Source: Blastomonas aquatica
GTDB taxonomy: Bacteria > Pseudomonadota > Alphaproteobacteria > Sphingomonadales > Sphingomonadaceae
Assembly: GCF_014639875.1 (NCBI RefSeq)
Contig: NZ_BMGD01000004.1
Coordinates: forward strand, 186,001 to 250,000
Direction of reading: 5' to 3'
DNA length: 64,000 bases
Positions 20,293 to 29,579 of this stretch are shown here, piece by piece; position 1 is the stretch's first letter, and each line of letters opens with the position of its first letter. Both the position numbers and the translations under genes were made by a program. The notes below the pieces were generated by a model that was not told the origin of the DNA, did not search any database, and saw only the letters and a list, made by a program, of their open reading frames with translations.

Positions 20293-20522
20293 GAGAGACG
20301 CAGGACAGCCGCAGATCGCAAACGCTGCCATGTGCGGCCCCCCTGCCAACGCAACCCGCTGGCGACGGATCGACCACGAAGCCCGTCGGCAACTTATGTG
20401 CTTTCGCGGCATCAGCTACTCGGCAGGGCATTTGCCGCTCATCTCGCGATATCGGCTAGCCCGAATCATTGCGTCTATGTTCCCATTCTGTTCTATTGCC
20501 GGGATGCCATCCGTTTGCCCTT

Positions 20523-20888
20523 ATGCGACCGTCTAAGCGGCTCGCCCGCCTAGCCTTGCGAACGCTGGAGGACGCGCTTGCTCAAGCACAGTGCGGCCCT
20601 GTTGATCGAAGCTGGGGCCAGCAGTTCGCGCTTAGCTGGCTGCATCAATCGGGGGTAGCTGAGTCGTGGCAGTGCGCCGCTTTCTGGAATGCGCTAACTG
20701 ATGAATGCGAATGGGCGTTCACTCCAGAGCAGGGACAGCAGCTCCGCATAACCAGCCTGATAGGGTTTCTCGACACGTGGCATTTCAAGCTGGGGATCGA
20801 TCGCCCTTGCCTCCAAACACGCGGCAGGTGGGCAAGGCGTTATGCTGCCGACATTGACAGCGGCAGCGGCACTCCCCAGCATCCATGC
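20523..20888 (+). other. Protein-like sequence fused in frame upstream of the SRAP gene
   Basis: From an ATG at 20523 (MRPSKRLARLALRTLEDALAQ) the frame runs without a stop directly into the SRAP gene. The 122 residues look like a genuine protein (QQFALSWLHQSGVAESWQCAAFWNAL..) and not leader noise. An SRAP protein needs its Cys at position 2, so this part cannot be a normal N-terminus. It may be a separate small gene that lost its stop, or a fusion. No function recognised. Confidence 0.5.
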
Positions 20889-21527
20889 ATGTGCAACAGA
20901 TACCAACCGGGCGAACGAACCCGAATTGAGGATCATTTCAGCGCCAAGCGGTTGCGGGAGTACAACGAAGGACCGCCCACGGTTCATCCGAAGGAACCCG
21001 GCTGGATCGTGCGCTTGGCCGATGGTGAAATGGTGCTGGAACAGATGACATGGGGGTTTCCCGTCGTGCTACGCGGCAAGCAAGGGCAGCCCCTCAAGCC
21101 CAAGCCCGTCAACAATGCCCGCTTTGACAAGCTGGGAGCGTTTTGGAAGCGGTGGGCTGTCCAGCCGGGCAATCGCTGCCTCATACCCACATCGCGCTAT
21201 GCTGAGGCAGTCGGAACGCCAGGCAAGATGACAGAGACATGGCTGTCACTGAAGGAAGAACCGCTTTTTGCGTGGGCAGGGTTATGGCGGTCGTCCGACG
21301 AATGGGGCGACTGTTACACCGGCGTGATGACGGACAACGCGCCGGAGTTGGCGCATATTCACGACCGGTCGCCAGTCGTGCTGTTGCCCGAGCAATGGCA
21401 AACTTGGCTTACCGCATCGCTGGATGATCTATACCAGTTCGACAGGCCGTTTCCTGCCGATGCCATGCAAATCAAGGCTACGTCCGACCTTTGGGCGCGG
21501 CCAAAAATGAAGGGCAACGAACAATGA
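20889..21527 (+). CDS. SRAP-family protein (YedK/HMCES-like), abasic-site DNA crosslinker
   Basis: This 212-aa protein begins MCNRYQPGERTRIEDHF. The Cys2 exposed after Met removal is the residue that bonds covalently to abasic sites in ssDNA. Other family landmarks are the WGFPVVLRGK strand, PVNNARFDKLGAFW, CLIPTSRYAEAVG (active Glu) and the HDRSPVVLLPEQWQTWL block with its His. The start at 20889 is chosen because Cys must be residue 2. No clear ribosome-binding site precedes it, and the frame is open upstream. It overlaps the DUF427 gene by 4 bp. SRAP genes are frequent on plasmids and phages of this group. Confidence 0.85.
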   Translation: MCNRYQPGERTRIEDHFSAKRLREYNEGPPTVHPKEPGWIVRLADGEMVLEQMTWGFPVVLRGKQGQPLKPKPVNNARFDKLGAFWKRWAVQPGNRCLIPTSRYAEAVGTPGKMTETWLSLKEEPLFAWAGLWRSSDEWGDCYTGVMTDNAPELAHIHDRSPVVLLPEQWQTWLTASLDDLYQFDRPFPADAMQIKATSDLWARPKMKGNEQ

Positions 21528-22018
21528 GGCCAAGACGCGATCCCGTATCGTCGGGCCAGCGCAGCGTTTGGGATTTTCCACGACCAGCGGTTGCCGAACC
21601 ATGTCATGCGCATGTCAGAATTGAGCATCGCGGTATCGTCATCGCTGAAACGCGCGCCAGCATCTGTACGTTCGAAACCAGCCATCCCCCGAGCTATTAC
21701 ATCCCGCCGGATGCGATTGCCCCCGGGGTACTTCGGCGCGCCTCTGGCAGCTCATTTTGCGAATGGAAGGGCGCAGCAACTTACTGGGATGTTGTGGTGG
21801 GTGAGGAGGTGTTGCCCCGTGTTGGCTGGAGCTATCCCAGCCCTACGGCAAGTTTTGCAGCATTGCGCGATCACGTCGCATTCTATGCAGGACCGTTTGA
21901 CCATTGCACCGTGGACGGTGAAACAGTCGTGCCTCAGCCGGGGGCATTTTACGGCGGGTGGATCACTTCTGCCTACGCCGGTCCGTTCAAAGGTGGGCCG
22001 GGCAGTATGGGTTGGTGA
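21524..22018 (+). CDS. DUF427 family protein
   Basis: This 164-aa protein starts with ATG overlapping the SRAP stop. It has the DUF427 pattern: a HVRIEHRGIVIAET strand pair, SYYIPPDAI, FCEWKGAATYWDV and a late RDHVAFYAG..DGETVVPQPGAFYGGW block. The family has a small beta-rich fold and its biochemical role is unclear. The pairing with SRAP suggests co-expression, perhaps in DNA damage or mobile-element biology, but that is inference. Confidence 0.85.
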   Translation: MRPRRDPVSSGQRSVWDFPRPAVAEPCHAHVRIEHRGIVIAETRASICTFETSHPPSYYIPPDAIAPGVLRRASGSSFCEWKGAATYWDVVVGEEVLPRVGWSYPSPTASFAALRDHVAFYAGPFDHCTVDGETVVPQPGAFYGGWITSAYAGPFKGGPGSMGW

Positions 22019-22419
22019 GCAATTCTGGTCAGGCATCAGCGTTAGCTTAGCGATCTTGTTTCCGGTGGCGCGTTGCGACCGCATCTCGCATCACCTCACG
22101 GGCTTTAGCAATTAGGTTGCTCAGCCGGGCAGTCGAGCTGGCTAGACGGGTCACCGAAAGATTCCACTGCCAACACTGCTGTTCATCGCCAATTATTGCT
22201 CTGTGATAACTTTTTTCCCTACATTGCAACAATTTGCTACTCTTCAGCGCCCGAAAATTCATGTAAAGAATCGGTGAGGGAACAGGCAGGCTGGGGTGGC
22301 AAGCGGCCTAATGATCTGAATTGATTCAGATCGGTTGAATGTAGAGATCCGCTTTTCAGCGGCCTCGAAATTCAACCTCGGCGCGTGATGGCAAGCACTC
22401 CTACGCGTCAAAGTTCTGT

Positions 22420-22465
22420 ACCCGGCGCTATGGTTCCAATGCGACCCAGAGTCATAGCACCGGGT
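22420..22465. repeat. Inverted repeat, 13-bp arms
   Basis: ACCCGGCGCTATG (22420-22432) pairs with CATAGCACCGGGT (22453-22465) with one mismatch and a 20-nt loop. It lies in gene-poor DNA. It could be a hairpin RNA or an element end. Confidence 0.5.
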
Positions 22466-22885
22466 GCAGTTCCGTGCCTCTTTGGGTGCATCACAGGCGC
22501 CCTGATCCCCGATCCCCGACGACCGGCCAGATAAGAAGCTGCGCGGCAAGGCAGGTAAACCGCCGCCAGCTTCGTCAGACAGCTAGGCGTTCGCCAACAA
22601 TAGCCCGTGCTGGTTGTCGTCGCTGGGGGCCGGTCCCGTCACAACGCCCTTGATGGCAAGACCGGCGATAAGCGCGCACATGCCAGAGCCAACTATGACC
22701 TCTGCAACCGCAGGATCGCGGCGAGCGTCACCGGCTGCAACGTCTTTGCGCCCTAGCTCAACCATTGGGGCGAACGGCGAATGCTCGGCAGTGAATTTGA
22801 TATGGCTCGTTGGCGTGCGTACGAACGGCAGGATCGCCTTAATCGCCGTGTGGTTCTGCGCCTAGGTGAACGCCAGGTTTGCCTG

Positions 22886-22921
22886 CCTGCCTGGGCAATG
22901 ATTGGCCACTGCATGGCATCG
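22886..22921 (+). repeat. 36-bp direct repeat, right copy
   Basis: It matches 20257-20292 at 34 of 36 bases, in the same orientation, 2.6 kb away. Confidence 0.75.
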
Positions 22922-23488
22922 CGGAGATCCCAGATATTCGCCGATCGTAACAGGCGAATTAAGCGACGATCCTGAAGAATGAAGCCATACTGGTAGGATA
23001 AGAAAATCATCGACAACAATAGCGTATTTTGGCATAGTAACGGCACGGTCTGAGATCGGCGTTTTGATACGCAGGGAACTGAACGTGGGAATGAATATCG
23101 CGGATATGTATTCAGGTTTGTTATCAAATACATACACTTAACTTAATCATACCACCTCTTCCGCCACCATTGTCATAATCATTGGCATTTTGTGCCAGTC
23201 CGACCGCTCCGGGTTGCGTTATTAATGCAATTGAGCTCGACTTGCTCGGTCCGGTTTCCAGGCATCTGCGACACACCGCCGATCTTCGCAACCATCACCA
23301 AGAAGGCTGCCCACCGCCTCACGGTCGCGGTCAGTCGGGGCGGTTTGCGGCGTTAACCCGGCTTGTTCTGACGAGCCGCTGCGATCATGCACATGAGATT
23401 GCGATATCGTGCTTGCTGAAACTTCGCAGAGCTTAACCAAAACTTATGCGGAAGCCCTCATATAATAGCATGGTCGCAGGAGATAACC

Positions 23489-25372
23489 GTGCCATCGAAA
23501 CGTTTTGCGCAGCAGGCCCACGTCGTCGAGATTCTCGCCGACGCAATCTCTGCGCACGTGTGTGATGCGGACCATGCGATCGACAAGATTTTGTCAGGCA
23601 TGGGCAGCCTGAGCGACGTGGACCGCGCCTATGTGTTCCAGTGCCGGCCAGGCGACATTGTGGACAACACCCATGAATGGTGCAGCGAGGGCACGGCCCC
23701 GATGATCGATGTCCTGCAGAACATGCCGATGGATATCATAGCCCCTTGGCGGGAAGGCTTTGAACGCGGCGAGCCGCTGCATGTGCCATCGATCGATGCA
23801 TTTGACCTTTCCCCTGATCTGCGTGAACTGATGGCGATGCAGGGGATCAAAGGCATCTTGCTCGTGCCCTTGCAATGGGATGGTTCGATTGTTGGTTTTG
23901 TCGGGTTTGATCAGGTCGGCGTGGCACGTCCGTTTTCAGCCGAGATCCTCCGTATTTTGATCGCGGTCGCAGGAGCCGTAGGAACAATTCTGGCCCGTGC
24001 CGCAGCCAACCGTGAAATCACTCGCACCAAGACCGAATTGGAAGAGGCAGTCCGGCAGCTGCGCCATCTGGTGATGCATGACGACCTGACCGGCGCGCCC
24101 AATCGGCGAGCCTTCCACCTTGCGATCAACGTCGCTTTGGAAAACGGCGAGCGGCACCAGACCGAAACCAGCGTTGCCATGATCGACCTGGCACGCTTCA
24201 AAAGCGTTAACGAGAAATACGGGCATACCGAAGGGGACCGGCTGTTGAGCCAGATCGTCCAGCGCTGGGCGGTGGTCAGCAAAAGCGGGGTAGACATCTA
24301 CCGGATCGGCGGCGATGAATTTGCAGTTGTGCTGAATGACCGCGACGCGGAAAGCGCGATGCACGATGTCATCGACCGAATGCGGCTGGCGCTGTTGGAG
24401 CCCTTCATCCTGGGCGATCAGAATACGCGGATCGACATGAGCGCCGGGCTGACGGTTGCGCCGCGTGATGGAACGAGCGCTGAGGTGCTGGCTGCAAATG
24501 CGGATCTTGCGGTCTTGACCTCGAAGGTCGAAAAAGGTCGGACGTGCGCCTATAGCCCAGACCTGCGCAAGCTCGCGCTGCAACGCCATGAGACCGCGCA
24601 GGATTTGCTCGCAGCCAGCCCCGACAAGGATTTTGTCGTCGTATACCAGCCGATCGTCGACCTCCACACTGGCGCGATCGTCAAGGTCGAGGTCCTGCTG
24701 CGATGGCAACATCCGACACGCGGTTTGCTCAATCCCGATGATTTTATTGATGTCCTGTGCGGCCTCGATCAATCACGCAAAGTCGGTCGCTGGGTACTGG
24801 AAACCGCATGCCGGCAGGTTGCCGAATGGAACCGCCGGTTTTCGCTGGATCTGGTCGTTGCGGTGAATGCATTTCCACTGCAGGTGGCGACCTACGACTT
24901 CGTTCTGGAGGTTCAAAGCGCTCTATACCATAGCAAGCTACCTGTTCGTTGCCTCGAGATCGAAGTCACCGAGAATATCACCATGCAAGACGGGTCGCTG
25001 AACTTGAAGGTCTTGAAGCAGCTGTCAGATATGTCTGTGGCCATTTCACTAGATGATTTCGGCACCGGTTTTGCGAGCCTGAACAGCGTGCTGCAGATTG
25101 ATGTCCAGACCCTCAAGATCGATCGCAGCTTCGCTTTCGGACTTCATCCGGGCGATCCCCGGATCGAGGTGTTGAAGGCGATGCGGCACATGACAAAGGG
25201 GTTGGGAATCCGCTCGGTCGTCGAAGGTATCGAAGATGAGATCGTGGCAGGCATCGTGCGCGACATCGGCTTTGATTTCGGCCAGGGCTATTATTGGAGC
25301 CGCGCGATTGATCCTGAATCATTTGCCGTGTTGCTTGCGCAGGACCATGCATCGGCAATGAAATACGGCTGA
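23489..25372 (+). CDS. GAF-GGDEF-EAL cyclic-di-GMP signalling protein
   Basis: This 627-aa protein has no membrane segment. A GAF-like sensor covers about 10-175. It is followed by a diguanylate cyclase domain with intact RIGGDEF (272-278) and a phosphodiesterase domain with YQPIV (386-390). The signature motif there is EVL (401-403) instead of EAL. Other PDE residues appear intact (EVTEN, DDFGTGF, LKIDRSF, VEGIED, GQGYY). It could make, break or only sense cyclic-di-GMP; usually one activity dominates. The start is GTG with AGGAG 7 nt upstream. A nearby ATG at 23470 is out of frame. Confidence 0.93.
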   Translation: MPSKRFAQQAHVVEILADAISAHVCDADHAIDKILSGMGSLSDVDRAYVFQCRPGDIVDNTHEWCSEGTAPMIDVLQNMPMDIIAPWREGFERGEPLHVPSIDAFDLSPDLRELMAMQGIKGILLVPLQWDGSIVGFVGFDQVGVARPFSAEILRILIAVAGAVGTILARAAANREITRTKTELEEAVRQLRHLVMHDDLTGAPNRRAFHLAINVALENGERHQTETSVAMIDLARFKSVNEKYGHTEGDRLLSQIVQRWAVVSKSGVDIYRIGGDEFAVVLNDRDAESAMHDVIDRMRLALLEPFILGDQNTRIDMSAGLTVAPRDGTSAEVLAANADLAVLTSKVEKGRTCAYSPDLRKLALQRHETAQDLLAASPDKDFVVVYQPIVDLHTGAIVKVEVLLRWQHPTRGLLNPDDFIDVLCGLDQSRKVGRWVLETACRQVAEWNRRFSLDLVVAVNAFPLQVATYDFVLEVQSALYHSKLPVRCLEIEVTENITMQDGSLNLKVLKQLSDMSVAISLDDFGTGFASLNSVLQIDVQTLKIDRSFAFGLHPGDPRIEVLKAMRHMTKGLGIRSVVEGIEDEIVAGIVRDIGFDFGQGYYWSRAIDPESFAVLLAQDHASAMKYG

Positions 25373-25490
25373 GCCTGACCGTGGTTCGACCGGCGTGGAG
25401 GCAAGTTGGCGTGGGGACAAGTTGGCCTGCGGCCCGTCCGGCCTGGCGCGCCAGTCGTCTGGCATGCACACAGCCGGACGGGACACATCA

Positions 25491-26387
25491 TCAAGGACAG
25501 CCGGCGGGCTGCACTTCGCGTTGAGCCACTCCGCCCAGCGCGCCACCGAGCGCAGCACCTGCGCGGCTGGCCTTGCCCGAACGACCGCCCATCAGGCCGC
25601 CCAAGCGCGCACCAGCCGAAGCACCGGCCTGGCTGGCACCAGCGGCAGAACAGTCCACCGTTGATGCGGGCGCTTGCCCAGCGGCACCATGATCGGATGA
25701 CGAGGCCGTTGCCGAACCCGAAACCGAACCTCCAGGAATGGGTGCGCCGTCGCGGTCGACCCGGCCAAAAATCACGAAATAGGCTGGCGTGTATTCAAGC
25801 CCTTCCGGCAGAGCTTCCTGGCGTGGTCGCTGCTGCTTGCCGGTGGTGGTGTAGGATGTCTGATAGATCGCATTGTAATCAGGAAAGCCCTTCGCGGCAT
25901 CCTTGCGGGTCAGGTTGCCGTAGTTTGATATGCAATACAGGCCCCAATCGTCAATCTCCCCTTCCCCGCACGCAGCATCGCCCTTGAGCCGGATGGTCGG
26001 CGGGTTGGCAGCTAGGCTGGTGCACATGTTGCCGTTGGCGGTGAGGGTGAAATAGCCAGCCGGGCAACGGTCGAGGGGATTGGCTTTCTGAACCGACCCA
26101 GCGGTTGCGGTTACGGTTTTCTTTTCGCCCGGAAGGCACCAGCCAGCACTTCTGAAATAGCCATCGGCACATTCGCGGCCCCCTGGATAGTATGTCGGCT
26201 TCGCATTGCGGCCCGGATAGCATGTGTCAGTCCGCGGCCCGCCGGGCTTCACGACATCCGACCAGCCGGGCGCACAATTGCCTTTTTTCGGCTGGGGCGA
26301 CATTGATCCCTGGGCCTGTGCTGGCGCGTTCGAAGCACAGCACAGTCCAGCGATAGCCAGAGACCCGAAAAATCCGTTCAATTTCAT
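25491..26387 (-). CDS. Exported Cys-rich protein of unknown function
   Basis: This 298-aa protein has a signal peptide (residues 1-26, KLNGFFGSLAIAGLCCASNAP, cleavage near AQAQ). A region with many Cys residues follows, in short Pro/Gly-rich units such as CAPGWSDVV, CYPGRNAKP, CADGYFRSAGWC and CPAGYFTL. It resembles small disulfide-rich repeats. The C-terminus is Ala/Gly-rich and low in complexity (GARLGGLMGGRSGKASRAGAAL). It is probably periplasmic or surface-located. It is divergent from the response regulator. No family recognised. Confidence 0.8.
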   Translation of the reverse strand: MKLNGFFGSLAIAGLCCASNAPAQAQGSMSPQPKKGNCAPGWSDVVKPGGPRTDTCYPGRNAKPTYYPGGRECADGYFRSAGWCLPGEKKTVTATAGSVQKANPLDRCPAGYFTLTANGNMCTSLAANPPTIRLKGDAACGEGEIDDWGLYCISNYGNLTRKDAAKGFPDYNAIYQTSYTTTGKQQRPRQEALPEGLEYTPAYFVIFGRVDRDGAPIPGGSVSGSATASSSDHGAAGQAPASTVDCSAAGASQAGASAGARLGGLMGGRSGKASRAGAALGGALGGVAQREVQPAGCP

Positions 26388-26639
26388 TTAGATAAACTCC
26401 GATAATCGTCCCGCATCGATGGCCCCTAGGGTCCACGTCACAAACCCGCCGATGCCTGCCGATTTGCCGAGCCAGTCTGATCATCGATAAGGTCCTGCAG
26501 CACATCCCGTAAAAGCGGGAGGCAGGGTCGGGAATTAGCGGGTACCGGTATTCGGTGCTGCCTGGGATAGGGCACGGTCGGGCAAGGTGAAATTGAAGAT
26601 TGGATGCGCTGTTCGGGCTCGCTAAGAGGACTCAACGAT

Positions 26640-27386
26640 ATGGACGACAGCACAGACACCGGACCGGCGGCCCCGTCGTCATCTATGCGCATCCAGGACC
26701 CGTGCCGCATCTTCATCGTCGAGGATGATGCGGTCCTGCGGGCAAGCCTGATCGAGAGAATCAGGCGCGAGCCCGACATGCTGATCGTCGGCGAGGCCGA
26801 CTGCCTGTCCGCCGCAAAGGCTGCGCTGCGGGGAGCGGCTGCGGGTGTGGATATCGTGCTCGTCGATCTGGGCCTGCCCGATGGCTCGGGGCTCGACCTG
26901 ATAGCTCTTATTCATCAGAGCAAGGCAGCCGCCAAAGTGCTGGTGTTCACCGTGTTCGGCGATCGCAAGACCATCAGCGATGCGCTGGCCGTTGGCGCGG
27001 ATGGGTTTATCCTCAAGGACAGTGGCCCTGCCGAACTGGCCACCGCCATTCGTGCCGCGCGTGATGGCGGAGTTCCGATCAGCCCCAAGGCCGCCGCGCA
27101 GCTTCTGCGCGCCTTCCGCAACACTTCAACGGCTAAATCCACAGACCAGCCAGCCCTGCCCGGAATCACGCCTGACGACTACGGGCTGACCGCACGCGAG
27201 CGTGAAACGCTCGAAACGCTGGCACGCGGCTTCACCCAGCGCGAAGCCGCCGAAATCCTAGGCGTCTCACCGCACACGATCGTCTCACACGTCAAGGCTA
27301 TCTACCAGAAGATGGCGGTCAACTCACGCTCCGAGGCGGTGTTCGAGGCGATCCACAGCGGCCTGATCAAGATGGAGGGGCGATGA
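26640..27386 (+). CDS. NarL/FixJ-family response regulator
   Basis: This 248-aa protein has a receiver domain with acidic pair ED(29-30), phospho-acceptor D76 in [11 protein letters not shown] and the Lys of ILKDSGP. The C-terminal LuxR-type HTH is [18 protein letters not shown] and continues [23 protein letters not shown]. The start at 26640 has AAGAGGA about 9 nt before it; the frame opens 36 bp earlier. The stop overlaps the start of the histidine kinase by 4 bp, so the two form a dedicated two-component system. The target is not visible. It is divergent from the Cys-rich exported protein, which could be a target. Confidence 0.93.
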   Translation: MDDSTDTGPAAPSSSMRIQDPCRIFIVEDDAVLRASLIERIRREPDMLIVGEADCLSAAKAALRGAAAGVDIVLVDLGLPDGSGLDLIALIHQSKAAAKVLVFTVFGDRKTISDALAVGADGFILKDSGPAELATAIRAARDGGVPISPKAAAQLLRAFRNTSTAKSTDQPALPGITPDDYGLTARERETLETLARGFTQREAAEILGVSPHTIVSHVKAIYQKMAVNSRSEAVFEAIHSGLIKMEGR

Positions 27387-29218
27387 CGCTCGCTGCAGCG
27401 GCGACGACCGGGTCCGCCCGTGCGCGCGCAATCCGTCTCGTCATATGGGTCGTGGCGGTTCAGGCGATCTTCTGGGGTGTCGCACTGCTTGTACGACCTC
27501 CGGGGATCGATCCGGTGTTTGAACGCCACCGGGTCGCGAACATCATGCTGATGGGTTCGGATGGCCAGCTGCGCGAAGCTATCGGACACCCCAACTACAA
27601 TTTGGGGGAAAGTGGCGAAGCGCGTTTTGTCGGCTCGGTCGAACTGGACCGGCCCGAATCCGGGTTGGTGGTGTTCGCATCACGCTATAGTCGCTTCGCC
27701 AACCTGACCGTGAATGGCCGCGCTGTTCCCATGGCGGACGCTCCAGGATGGCGCAGCGGCTCGTTCGGCGGCAAATGGGTGGTACCGGCCGGACTGCTGC
27801 GCGCCGGGCGCAACACATTGGAAGTCGATGTAAAGCGCGAATGCTGCCGCGCCTATCTGGCAAGCCTCATCGCTGCTCCGCCGGGGGCAATCGACGTGGC
27901 TATCCGCCAATGGCGGCTTCAGCGGTTGCTGCCCGCGATCGGCCTGCTGGTGCTGGGGATTTTCGGCGCTGGTTCATGTCTGCTGGCTGCAGGCAACTCA
28001 GCCTATCGCCAGCAGGCTTATGCAGCGGCGCTGGCCTTTACCGGGATGGCCCTGGGCGGATTGTGGCAGATCGACATCCTGACCCCTTCGAGCGAACCAC
28101 TCTATATTTCAGTCGGGGAGTTGACCCTGCTTGCTACATTTGCCGGGCTGGTAGCACTGGTGGACCGGTGGTTTCCGGGCGGACCACGCCACGATCGGGC
28201 GTTGGTTGTGCTTTCGTTGGGGTTCTTCATCCTGATCGCGAGCGCGGCCTTTACGACCGATGGGATGCAGGGCCAGATTCGCAACCTGCTCGACATCGCG
28301 ATGGTGTCGCTCGCCAATGTCGCCATCATCGCCAGCGTCCTGCGCGGTCTGAAGACCGATCGTCAGCTCTGGACACCCGATGCAGCGGTGGTGCTGCTGG
28401 TGCCCTCAATCAGCTTGGCGGACCTAATAGATAGCCTGCAAGTCAATCCCCTGAACCTGAACATTGCGCCGCTGGGTGTGCTTGCACTTGCCGTTCTGCT
28501 GCTGCTGGGCATCATTCGGCGGGGTCGGATGCTGTCGCGGCGTCTCGAGGACGCCAACGCCCTGCTTGATGCGCGCATTGCCGCTAAGCAGGCCGAATTG
28601 GAAGCGACAGCCGAACTGCTGCGTCAGCGCGAGGCCGAAGCCGCCGTTCAGGGCGAACGCAGCCGGATCATGCGCGATATGCACGACGGGATGGGCGGAC
28701 AATTGCTGTCGGTGCTGATGCTCTCGCGCGACGAAAACAGCCCAAGGCAAATGATAATTCGCACTGTGGAACAGGCGATCGACGATCTGCGGCTGCTGAT
28801 CGACAGTCTCGATTCAGTGGGCGACACGATGGACATTGCGCTCGGCCAGTTCCGCGAGCGCGCGGAAACCAAGCTGCGCGCGGCCGGAATGCGGCTAGCG
28901 TGGTCGAACATGCTCGATGGCCAATCGATCATGCTGCCCCCCGGCACCATCTTGGCGGTGTACCGGATCATGCAGGAAGCGATCAACAATGCTGTGCGCC
29001 ATTCGGGTGGTCAGGTCGTGTCACTTGCCATTTCCCCCCATAACGATGGCGGCTTCGAGATCAGCATTGCCGATGACGGTCAGCCTGGTGCGGCGATGTG
29101 GAAACGCGGACGGGGGCTGTCCAACATGGAGACACGGGCTCAAGCGATCGGCGGTACTCTCGTCATCGAAACAGGGACCAAGGGTACGCTGGTCATATTG
29201 CGTATTCCGGGTGCCTGA
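27383..29218 (+). CDS. Membrane sensor histidine kinase (HisKA_3 type)
   Basis: This 611-aa protein has one helix at about 17-36, then an extracytoplasmic beta-rich sensor (about 40-175). A set of about seven helices (about 185-380) gives a 7TMR-DISM-like layout, followed by a coiled coil. The kinase core has [17 protein letters not shown] with phospho-accepting H434, N-box [10 protein letters not shown] and G-box [18 protein letters not shown]. It phosphorylates the NarL-type partner encoded just upstream. The ligand is unknown. Confidence 0.92.
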   Translation: MTLAAAATTGSARARAIRLVIWVVAVQAIFWGVALLVRPPGIDPVFERHRVANIMLMGSDGQLREAIGHPNYNLGESGEARFVGSVELDRPESGLVVFASRYSRFANLTVNGRAVPMADAPGWRSGSFGGKWVVPAGLLRAGRNTLEVDVKRECCRAYLASLIAAPPGAIDVAIRQWRLQRLLPAIGLLVLGIFGAGSCLLAAGNSAYRQQAYAAALAFTGMALGGLWQIDILTPSSEPLYISVGELTLLATFAGLVALVDRWFPGGPRHDRALVVLSLGFFILIASAAFTTDGMQGQIRNLLDIAMVSLANVAIIASVLRGLKTDRQLWTPDAAVVLLVPSISLADLIDSLQVNPLNLNIAPLGVLALAVLLLLGIIRRGRMLSRRLEDANALLDARIAAKQAELEATAELLRQREAEAAVQGERSRIMRDMHDGMGGQLLSVLMLSRDENSPRQMIIRTVEQAIDDLRLLIDSLDSVGDTMDIALGQFRERAETKLRAAGMRLAWSNMLDGQSIMLPPGTILAVYRIMQEAINNAVRHSGGQVVSLAISPHNDGGFEISIADDGQPGAAMWKRGRGLSNMETRAQAIGGTLVIETGTKGTLVILRIPGA

Positions 29219-29579
29219 TCCTGTCGGAATACCCGCCGGTCGGGCGAAGAAGCGCTGGCTCTCACCATTTTAGTTGGTGCAAGCAGATGCGGTCTCAATC
29301 GCGGGGTGACTATAACCGCATCTGCTTGCACCTCATGACTCCCCGGGTCGCAAAAAGAAGCCATGGATCCGTTGATCAGGTTAGCAGTACGGCGTGCAAC
29401 CATATCCGCGCCTGATCGCCTCCCGTCTAGACCAGAGTTGCGCCACAAGGCATACCGCAAACGCGGGATTGTCTCTGCCAAGCAAGACTGTGCCTGGACG
29501 ACGATGATGATCGCGCCGTCGACCTCGATCAGGTCAAGGGTCAGAAAATTATGTGGCTTGAGCTGGCATGAAGCGACGA
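29219..29579. other. Convergent intergenic region
   Basis: This stretch separates the kinase (plus) from the end of the Mrp-like operon (minus). It has no gene. The striking 18-bp inverted repeat is listed separately. Confidence 0.6.
29276..29332. terminator. Perfect 18-bp inverted repeat between convergent operons
   Basis: GGTGCAAGCAGATGCGGT (29276-29293) and ACCGCATCTGCTTGCACC (29315-29332) pair perfectly around a 21-nt loop, 57 bp after the kinase stop. Position suits a bidirectional terminator, but there is no T-run and the loop is long. It may instead be a protein site or an element remnant. Confidence 0.55.

Larger units (their letters stand above)
20105..20522. other. Intergenic region with hairpins and repeat
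   Basis: It holds no supported gene. Just after the upstream gene there is a compact hairpin (20132-20148), and further on the first copy of the 36-bp direct repeat. A minus-strand open frame over 20169-20354 contains the repeat and is not called. Confidence 0.5.
22019..23488. other. 1.5-kb gene-poor region
   Basis: No gene is well supported. A minus-strand frame over 22583-22765 has a hydrophobic stretch (GSGMCALIAGLAIKGVVTG) but lacks a clear start site. Other frames look random. The region holds an imperfect inverted repeat (22420-22465), the right copy of the 36-bp direct repeat, and an AT-rich patch near 23000-23180. It probably consists of decayed mobile DNA. A GTG start with AGGAG just before it opens the next gene. 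Confidence 0.5.

Noticed and set aside
22583-22765. 60-codon minus-strand frame with a hydrophobic segment
   Set aside because: It has no ribosome-binding site or recognised family and lies in decayed, repeat-containing DNA; not strong enough to call a gene.
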